This document shows positions 1 through 4,355 of a DNA stretch of 5,127 bases, piece by piece. Every line of letters begins with the position of its first letter. Within the stretch, counting starts at the first letter, position 1. The stretch is from Dehalococcoidia bacterium. Its GTDB lineage: Bacteria; Chloroflexota; Dehalococcoidia; GIF9; AB-539-J10. The stretch is from positions 1 through 5,127 of the forward strand of contig JAUWOB010000084.1 of NCBI GenBank assembly GCA_030612345.1, read 5' to 3'. The position numbers were made by a program, and so were the translations under genes. The notes beneath the pieces are model-generated. The model was not told the DNA's origin. It did not search any database and saw nothing but the letters and a program-made list of their open reading frames with translations.

Positions 1-101
1 GCCACCAGGGTCTCTACTGCCCCGAGCCGATAGTCGAAAGGCCGGAGCCCCGGTCTTATTACCTAACCCCCGGCGCTGCCGGAGACGATCAGGTTGTACG
101 T
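1..101 (-). repeat. InlB-type protein repeat, copy 3, with in-frame TAG, running off the window
   Basis: The copy starts with YNLIVSGSAGG and then hits TAG at 63-65. Reading on in the same frame gives V-I-x-P-G, then F-x-Y, then LVA at the edge. These fall at exactly the spacing of GGSVT-PGEG, F-Y and NLVA in copy 1, with no insertion or deletion over about 24 codons. In copies 1 and 2 the codon at the stop position is TCG (Ser), so a single C-to-A change explains the stop. The residues between are more diverged than between copies 1 and 2. Confidence 0.65.
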
Positions 102-683
102 GACGGGCGGAATCGCCCCGAAGTTAGCGATGATGGAATAATTGCCATGCATATTGATGATAGTCGTGGGAGAAGTGATATCCGCGATGGTACCCAGATT
201 GCCGCTCCAGTTGACGAACCGATAGCCACTGGCCGGTGTCGCCACCAGGTTAACCAACGTTCCAATGCCATAGACATAAGTACCCTCACTCGGAGCCGTG
301 ACCGAACCCCCGGACGTGCTGGACACAGTCAGGTTGAACTGCTCAGGCGGAATCACCTCAAAGTTAGCCCTTATCCTGTAGTTGCCATGCACACTGGTGA
401 TGATGGTGAAGGGCGAGGTGACATCGGCAATGGGAGCAGCACCCCCACTCCAGGCCACAAACCTGTAGCCTCTCTCAGGAGTCGCCACCAGGTTGACCTC
501 CGTGCAGAAATCATATTGGAAAGTCCCCTCACCGGGAGACGTTACCGAACCCCCATCCGTACTGGAGAATGTGACGTCATACTGAGTCATGCCGCAGCCA
601 GCCATTGCGGCGATCAAGGCTACCGTAAGCCAAAAGGTGCCAACTATTTTCACATAATGGTCTTTGTTCGAACTAAGCCGCAT
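63..683 (-). CDS. Lipoprotein with divergent InlB-type B-repeats, interrupted by an in-frame TAG
   Basis: Predicted secreted, lipid-anchored surface protein of 206 residues as read; its partner or ligand is unknown. The start is ATG at 681-683, chosen because a lipoprotein signal follows directly: basic N-terminus, hydrophobic stretch at about residues 13-27, and lipobox AMAGC with the lipidated Cys at 30. An open frame runs further upstream to a GTG at 794, but that part lies in the structured leader and lacks signal-peptide character. GGAG at 697-700 is a weak, distant ribosome site. Residues 34-112 and 115-192 are two tandem copies of a beta-rich repeat (GGSVT-P-EGT, VNLVATP, GYRFV-WSG, HGNY-I-ANF), matching the divergent InlB B-repeat / bacterial repeat family. 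A third copy begins at residue 195 and is cut by TAG at 63-65, although the pattern continues in frame beyond it. The gene is therefore either recently broken or affected by a sequence error. The fold is a confident call; the function is not known. Confidence 0.75.
   Translation of the reverse strand: MRLSSNKDHYVKIVGTFWLTVALIAAMAGCGMTQYDVTFSSTDGGSVTSPGEGTFQYDFCTEVNLVATPERGYRFVAWSGGAAPIADVTSPFTIITSVHGNYRIRANFEVIPPEQFNLTVSSTSGGSVTAPSEGTYVYGIGTLVNLVATPASGYRFVNWSGNLGTIADITSPTTIINMHGNYSIIANFGAIPPVTYNLIVSGSAGG
108..341 (-). repeat. InlB-type protein repeat, copy 2
   Basis: This codes residues 115-192. Landmarks are GGSVTAPSEGT, LVNLVATP, GYRFVNWSG and HGNYSIIANF. The short linker IPP plus two or three residues separates it from its neighbours, as it does after copy 1. 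Confidence 0.8.
348..584 (-). repeat. InlB-type protein repeat, copy 1
   Basis: This codes residues 34-112 of the lipoprotein. Landmarks are GGSVTSPGEGT, EVNLVATP, GYRFVAWSGG and HGNYRIRANF. It is about 240 bases from the equivalent point of copy 2, and much of the DNA is identical between copies (for example the codons for GGSVT and NLVAT). Confidence 0.8.
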
Positions 684-703
684 CTTAATCTTCGCACTCC
701 GCT

Positions 704-737
704 TCACCTTGCTTGTCCTCCGCCACCGACAAGGTGA
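704..737 (-). other. Hairpin just upstream of the lipoprotein start
   Basis: On the minus strand TCACC-TTGTC pairs with GACAA and, after a four-base bulge, GGTGA: ten pairs around a ten-base loop. It ends about 20 bases before the ATG at 683 and close to the weak GGAG ribosome site, so its folding could affect translation. Confidence 0.45.
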
Positions 738-787
738 TTCTTCTGCTGGCCCATTCGTGTCCAGTGCCTGGAGACCCCACGTAAGCT

Positions 788-815
788 CGCGCACCGGTTT
801 TCACCGGGATGCACG
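788..815 (-). other. GAAA-tetraloop hairpin in the lipoprotein leader
   Basis: Read on the minus strand, CGTGCA, a two-base bulge TC, CCGGT, loop GAAA, ACCGG and TGCGCG form a stem of 11 pairs (one G-U). A GNRA loop closed by a strong stem is typical of structured RNA and is not followed by a T run, so it is not a terminator. Confidence 0.6.
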
Positions 816-841
816 CTACGCTTTCACCCTACCTCGCTACT

Positions 842-870
842 GGCAATGGTTCGGCTCTCCTGAGATTGCC
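842..870 (-). other. Inverted repeat near the 5' end of the leader
   Basis: GGCAAT (865-870) and ATTGCC (842-847) pair perfectly around a 17-base loop. Inside the loop CTC-AG-GAG could pair further. The 3' part of this element overlaps the arm GGAGAGCC that can also pair with 770-778, so two alternative folds are possible. Confidence 0.45.
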
Positions 871-881
871 GTCTGTGATTC

Positions 882-910
882 ATGATATATCAGCCCCCCC
901 ACAGTGTCAA
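882..910 (-). promoter_or_regulatory. Sigma70-type promoter for the repeat lipoprotein
   Basis: On the minus strand TTGACA (905-910) is a perfect -35 box. After 17 bases comes TATCAT (882-887), one mismatch from TATAAT. Transcription would start near position 875 and head toward the lipoprotein gene. The spacer contains seven consecutive G (894-900 on the minus strand), a tract whose length could vary by slippage and change the spacing. No experimental start is known. Confidence 0.7.
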
Positions 911-1103
911 TGCTCAGTCTCTTCGCATGACAAGAGGAGTTCTCAGATCGTCAGGCAGAAGGGGCGGACCATCCCTGCGCTGGAATGCCGAATCCTGCTT
1001 TCATTCCGGTCTGGAACAGCTATTGCGTGTTTCTCGTCGTTCTTGCAGGCCAAAGTCGCTACGACTATACTATGCCGGCAAGCGATCGTTGACCCATCTC
1101 GCT
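911..1103. other. Intergenic stretch between the exonuclease gene and the lipoprotein promoter
   Basis: I see no convincing gene here. The short frames on both strands show no recognisable motif. A weak hairpin AGTCG-CTA-CGACT (1054-1066), followed by only two T on the minus strand, and an inverted repeat GGAATG/CATTCC (982-987, 1002-1007) are the only structures noticed. Neither is a good terminator. Confidence 0.5.
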
Positions 1104-1898
1104 TCACGCCCGGCCTCTTGGCGTCGATGTCTTCACCTTGATACCGACCGGACAATGGTCAGAACCCATTACATCGGGCATTAAGAATGCCTCCGAGACC
1201 AGTTCCAATACGTTCTCGGTCACAAAGAAGTAGTCGATTCTCCAGCCCACATTTCTTTGCCTCGCCCTCGACTTAGGGTCCCACCAGGTATACTGGCCTG
1301 GCTCGTGATTGAAGTGCCGGAATGCGTCAACATACCCATGCAAGGTGAGTTTGTCGAGCCATGCCCTCTCGATAGGCAGAAAGCCAGAGACCTTCTCATT
1401 CTCTTTCGGTCGGGCTAGATCTATCTCCTTGTGGGCCGTATTGAAATCCCCACAAACAATAAGCTTCTTACCTTCCTGTCTAAGTGGTTCCACGAAGTCA
1501 AACAACGCATCGTAGAAGTCCAGCTTGTATTTCAACCTGGCCTCATCCCTTTTCCCGTTGGGGAAATACACATTGAAGATGGTAAAGTCAGGATACTCGG
1601 ATATTATGACCCTGCCCTCAACATCGAATCTCGGGATTCCCAAACCATACTCAACCCTGGCCGGCCTTTCTCTTGTGAAGGTAGCAACACCGCTATAGCC
1701 CTTCTTTTCCGGATGGCTCCAATACACATGATAGCCATGTGGTTGCCTCAGATCCTCGCCAATTTGCTCAGGATTAGCTTTGGTCTCTTGAAGACACAGA
1801 ATGTCAGGCGATTTTCTATACAGCCACTCCAGAAAGCCGTTTCTCACGGCTGCCCTGATGCCATTAACATTCCAGCACAGTATCTTCTTGTCCTCCAT
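1104..1898 (-). CDS. xth: Exodeoxyribonuclease III / AP endonuclease
   Basis: Cytoplasmic DNA repair enzyme of the exonuclease III family: it cuts the backbone 5' to abasic sites and trims DNA from the 3' end, using a divalent metal. The 264-residue length is normal for the family (about 250-270). The metal and catalytic residues are all in place: N10 and N12 in CWNVNGIRA, E38 in LQETK, Y111 in NVYFPNG, D151 and N153 in GDFNTAH, D222 in WRIDYFF, and D247-H248 in SDHCP. The WWDP segment near residue 206 is also typical. The start ATG at 1896-1898 is chosen because the family begins just before this motif; the frame is open 26 codons further up without family similarity. A strong AGGAGGG lies 14 bases upstream, which is longer than usual. 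It is 131 bases downstream of the PurN-like gene and could be co-transcribed, but I see no functional link. Nothing suggests inactivation. Confidence 0.95.
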   Translation of the reverse strand: MEDKKILCWNVNGIRAAVRNGFLEWLYRKSPDILCLQETKANPEQIGEDLRQPHGYHVYWSHPEKKGYSGVATFTRERPARVEYGLGIPRFDVEGRVIISEYPDFTIFNVYFPNGKRDEARLKYKLDFYDALFDFVEPLRQEGKKLIVCGDFNTAHKEIDLARPKENEKVSGFLPIERAWLDKLTLHGYVDAFRHFNHEPGQYTWWDPKSRARQRNVGWRIDYFFVTENVLELVSEAFLMPDVMGSDHCPVGIKVKTSTPRGRA

Positions 1899-1912
1899 GG
1901 CGAATACCGATA

Positions 1913-1919
1913 CCCTCCT
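1913..1919 (-). promoter_or_regulatory. Ribosome binding site of the exonuclease gene, unusually distant
   Basis: AGGAGGG on the minus strand matches the anti-Shine-Dalgarno sequence very well, but 14 bases separate it from the ATG at 1898. No ATG, GTG or TTG codon in frame lies closer. It still supports the chosen start over the upstream extension. Confidence 0.5.
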
Positions 1920-2029
1920 GCTGACGAACCCGGTTGCCCTATCGCAGTCAGACAACTCGCCGGAATGCCTGCCCACTGGTCACGCAGCCAGTACGCCAGC
2001 GCCAGCCATGCCGCGTCACTTCTGTTCCG

Positions 2030-2884
2030 TCATCTCGGCAGTTCCTGGTCCATCCTGTACCCATGATCCGGCATCCGCCTGCCGTCAATATAGACTGTTC
2101 TATCGACTATCTGCACACGCCCGCGGGCCAGCAGGGCATGCACAGCAAATGGATAGACCTCCCAGTCTCCCACCTTCTTGAGCGCGCCCTGAAGGCTTTC
2201 GCATAGTTTTTTCATGGTTGTCTTTTGCTCCGCATCAGCCAGACTTTCAAAACCATCATAACTGGTGACAGCATGCTGTCTGGCAAACCTCACAATTCCC
2301 TCGAATCCGGCGATTAGCCCCCTGGTTCCTTCTGACTCCAGCGCTCCAAGTGCTCTGATTATGTCAAGAGGCCTGGACTGAGCTAACACGGGTCCTGTGT
2401 CTTCTCCCTTATCAACGATAAACACGGTTGCTCTTATCTCTTTGTCGCCAGCTAGAATTGCCTTGGCAGTAGGTATCCAGTGCAAACCCGCATGCCCTTT
2501 CGTGGTATCCCCTGGATGGATATTCAGGATTCTCGGATAGTACCTGTCTATCGTCCAGTCAGTTAGCCACTGGTCATAACCAGCCAGGCAGATCAAGTCG
2601 GGCGCCTTCTCAATTCTGTCTTCTATGAGACGCCACACATCTTGCTCGTACCTAACCCTCTGCGCACAATTCCTGGGAATCCTGGCCGAACCGTATTTAC
2701 TTCTGGCATCCTGTAAATATGGCAAGTGGCTTAGCTCTATAGTAATATGCTTGTTCGCTCTAGCTTTCTCCACACCTCCGCAATCAGGCCTATTCGTGAA
2801 CACAATATAGTCGTGATCGGGATCCCATTCAACAATCTTCTGGTAGTTCGTACCCGAACCCGAAACGAAGCAGACAATCGCCAT
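2030..2884 (-). CDS. PurN-like phosphoribosylglycinamide formyltransferase, long form
   Basis: Formyltransferase-fold protein of 284 residues. The family transfers a formyl group from 10-formyl-tetrahydrofolate to glycinamide ribotide (GAR). Start ATG 2882-2884 is chosen because MAIVCFVSGSGTN lines up with the usual PurN N-terminus and a GGAGG lies four bases upstream; the frame extends 15 codons further to 2929 without family similarity. The phosphate-binding loop SGSGTN is at residues 8-13. The catalytic triad is present: N121 and H123 in LNIHPGD, D162 in GEDTGPVLAQ. The C-terminus (YPFAVHALLARGRV, then IDGRR-P-HGY, about 244-276) matches the PurN tail. Oddities: it is about 70 residues longer than E. 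coli PurN (212). Much of the extra lies between the catalytic Asp and the tail (about 172-238), and the loop after the His is PGDTTKGHAG instead of the usual PSLLP type. It follows the half-PurL gene, which suggests joint function. The fold is near certain; the exact substrate is not. Confidence 0.88.
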   Translation of the reverse strand: MAIVCFVSGSGTNYQKIVEWDPDHDYIVFTNRPDCGGVEKARANKHITIELSHLPYLQDARSKYGSARIPRNCAQRVRYEQDVWRLIEDRIEKAPDLICLAGYDQWLTDWTIDRYYPRILNIHPGDTTKGHAGLHWIPTAKAILAGDKEIRATVFIVDKGEDTGPVLAQSRPLDIIRALGALESEGTRGLIAGFEGIVRFARQHAVTSYDGFESLADAEQKTTMKKLCESLQGALKKVGDWEVYPFAVHALLARGRVQIVDRTVYIDGRRMPDHGYRMDQELPR

Positions 2885-2900
2885 TCTGCCTCCAGGCAGA
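2885..2900 (-). promoter_or_regulatory. Hairpin enclosing the ribosome site of the PurN-like gene
   Basis: The 16 bases directly before the ATG form a perfect inverted repeat TCTGCC-TGGA-GGCAGA (minus strand). The GGAGG ribosome site (2889-2893) sits in the loop and 3' arm, so the hairpin would partly hide it. It could set translation level or couple it to readthrough by ribosomes from upstream. Confidence 0.5.
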
Positions 2901-3018
2901 CCGGGGTTATGGATCATCGTTTCCGTCATTCAAAGATCAGGTGACCATATAAGACTGATCATGTTCCCTTGGACTCCCGACACCTGAGGCGCCCGCGGAC
3001 CATGCCTCTGTGGCACGA
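2901..3018 (-). other. Spacer between the half-PurL and PurN-like genes
   Basis: This short spacer has no strong terminator (no stable hairpin followed by a T run) and no good promoter. The lack of both fits a shared transcript. No small gene is recognisable. Confidence 0.4.
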
Positions 3019-4119
3019 TCACTGCTCCCTCAAGCTCTCCAATGTCGCGGCAGAGGGCTTGTTCGGAATAATGGCCACGGTTTGCCCGTCGTATTCGAAA
3101 ACCTCTTTATCATCGTTGTTGATCTCGCCAATTATGGCAGCAATGCCGTTTCTGGATCGGATGGCCGCCACCATCTCATCCGCATCAGTTGGAGAGACCT
3201 GGAGAACCATCCTGGCTTGAGTCTCGCAAATCAGGATTTCTTCGGCGCTAAGCCCCTCCACCCTGACCGGCACCGCCGACAAATCGACTCTCGCGCCGAA
3301 GCCACCGTATCTAGCCGACTCGCAGACTGCTGCCCCTATGCCGGCGGCTCCCAGATCAGAACAGGCATGAATCCTGCCTGCCTGGAAGGCAGCCAAAGTG
3401 GCTTCCAAAGTCGTTCTTTCTTCCTCGAAAAGAGCCTTGGCCGGTCTCATCTCTCTGACTAATCCAGCTCTGAACAGTGTATCGTTCCCATCATCGGCGG
3501 TCTCACCGATGAGGATGATCTTGTCCCCTGCTGCTTTGGCGGGCTTGGTAAGCGGTTCTTCCGTAACTAACTGGCCAATGACCGCAACAACTACTGCCGG
3601 GACGATGTCACTGAAAGAGGTCGAAAGGCCTCCTCCAATAATGAAGACATCCATGGCGGCACACATGTCTCTTATCCCCCGAACCATCAGGTCGAGCCTT
3701 TCCTGACTTGTCATTATCCTGCATTTTCCACAGGTGCACTTGCCTGCAAAGCCACACGGTCCTACTATCACTTCCTGTTCTAGTGGTCTGGTTCCGATGA
3801 AATCCAGGAGGAAAAGGGGCCTGCCTCCCATGGCCGTGATATCCCGCATGGCACCACCGGCTCCTGTGGCGGCGGCATCGTAAGGCCTTGGCACACAGGG
3901 AGAACAATGGCTTTCCTGTTTCGCGACAAAATAGCCTTCGCGCCCCGGCATCCGGAATACGGCAGCATCATCTCCCGGCCCTACAGCCAATGCTCCCGGC
4001 CACTTCCGACCGACCATCCGGTTTAGCTCATCAAACGCTTTGAAATCAACTGCCTGATCAATGTTGTGATGTAGGTGGGCGAATAAGGCGTGCATTAAAG
4101 CTCTCTCAATTGTGTTCAT
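3019..4119 (-). CDS. AIR-synthase-related protein resembling the first half of PurL, with Cys clusters
   Basis: A 366-residue protein of the PurM/PurL/SelD/ThiL ATP-dependent superfamily. Motifs in order follow the N-terminal half of PurL (FGAM synthase): GPGDDAAV at 47-54, KQESHCSPC at 67-75 where PurL has K-E-[ST]-H-N-H-P-S, AAATGAGGAMRDITAMGGRP at 82-101, LLD at 104-106, IGGG at 161-164 where PurL has VGGE, DLGAAGIGAAV at 255-265, and ETQARM at 299-304 where PurL has ESQERM. The second half of PurL (about 350 more residues) is absent, so it would have to dimerise like PurM. Unusual cysteines stand out: C72-x2-C75 inside the substrate motif, and C122-x5-C128-x-C130-x2-C133 in an insert. These could bind zinc or an iron-sulfur cluster (inference). 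Start ATG 4117-4119 has GGAGG six bases upstream, an ideal site. The PurN-like gene follows in the same direction. Substrate unknown; assignment to the superfamily is firm, to a purine step only tentative. Confidence 0.85.
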   Translation of the reverse strand: MNTIERALMHALFAHLHHNIDQAVDFKAFDELNRMVGRKWPGALAVGPGDDAAVFRMPGREGYFVAKQESHCSPCVPRPYDAAATGAGGAMRDITAMGGRPLFLLDFIGTRPLEQEVIVGPCGFAGKCTCGKCRIMTSQERLDLMVRGIRDMCAAMDVFIIGGGLSTSFSDIVPAVVVAVIGQLVTEEPLTKPAKAAGDKIILIGETADDGNDTLFRAGLVREMRPAKALFEEERTTLEATLAAFQAGRIHACSDLGAAGIGAAVCESARYGGFGARVDLSAVPVRVEGLSAEEILICETQARMVLQVSPTDADEMVAAIRSRNGIAAIIGEINNDDKEVFEYDGQTVAIIPNKPSAATLESLREQ

Positions 4120-4125
4120 CTCTTG

Positions 4126-4130
4126 CCTCC
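4126..4130 (-). promoter_or_regulatory. Ribosome binding site of the half-PurL gene
   Basis: GGAGG on the minus strand, six bases before the ATG at 4119. It decides this start over the internal ATG for residue 9. Confidence 0.75.
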
Positions 4131-4355
4131 GTTAAATTCTCATTTCATGGTGGCTTTCTGCCTGTCGCCGAGGTCAGAATGCTACTGATACTATGTCGGA
4201 TGTCAGAGCCAAAAACAAATGCAGCGGTTCGACCCTGTCCGCTCATATTGTACTTGATGAGCAAGAAGTTTCAAAGTACAGGGATTGTCCGCTTGCCGAA
4301 AACTCCCGGGGCGGCCAGAATATGATAGCTCTCTTCCCCCGAACTCGCGGCGATA
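4131..4355. promoter_or_regulatory. Divergent intergenic region between the half-PurL and Lon-like genes
   Basis: It must hold promoters for both directions, but none is strong. On the minus strand TAGTAT (4188-4193) could be a -10 box with a T-rich element around 4209-4216 as a poor -35. On the plus strand TATGAT (4321-4326) resembles a -10 box without a matching -35 at normal spacing. No coding frame here is convincing. Confidence 0.3.
4250..4279. repeat. Imperfect inverted repeat in the divergent intergenic region
   Basis: GTACTTGA (4250-4257) and TCAAAGTAC (4271-4279) pair with one extra base around a 13-base loop. Its place between two divergent genes would suit an operator or an mRNA leader hairpin. 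It does not match the CIRCE heat-shock operator. Confidence 0.3.

Larger units (their letters stand above)
684..875 (-). promoter_or_regulatory. Long structured 5' leader of the lipoprotein gene
   Basis: This is the stretch between the predicted transcription start and the lipoprotein ATG, about 190 nt. It forms the interesting half of the 420-base gap 684-1103. It carries three clear inverted repeats (704-737, 788-815, 842-870) and a possible long-range closing stem between GGAGAGCC (853-860) and GGGGTCTCC (770-778). Some pairings exclude each other, as expected for a switch. I compared it from memory with c-di-GMP-I, cobalamin, glycine and fluoride riboswitch cores and did not find a match. 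It could be a new cis-regulatory RNA, a relic of a mobile intron, or chance structure. Confidence 0.45.

Noticed and set aside
63..65. TAG read as pyrrolysine or another recoded residue
   Set aside because: Both other copies have Ser codon TCG here, so one base change or error is simpler, and no recoding element is visible.
147..737. Plus-strand frame of 196 codons
   Set aside because: It is antisense to the InlB repeats and their leader. Its repeated look comes from the DNA repeats, and no domain is recognisable.
770..870. Group II intron remnant or a known riboswitch
   Set aside because: Pieces such as GAGAGCCG and GGTGAAA recall such RNAs, but the conserved cores are not there in the right order.
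1054..1066. Terminator after the exonuclease gene
   Set aside because: The stem has only five pairs and is followed by just two T.
943..1155. Minus-strand frame of 70 codons overlapping the exonuclease gene end
   Set aside because: Most of it is a shifted reading of exonuclease sequence and its trailer; no supporting features.
809..1184. Overlapping short plus-strand frames in the gap before the lipoprotein promoter
   Set aside because: Low-complexity composition, no ribosome site or motif; they overlap the opposite-strand promoter and the end of the exonuclease gene.
1431..2066. Plus-strand frame of 211 codons
   Set aside because: Antisense to exonuclease III, which keeps every catalytic residue.
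3010..3462. Plus-strand frame of 150 codons
   Set aside because: Antisense to the half-PurL gene, no motif.
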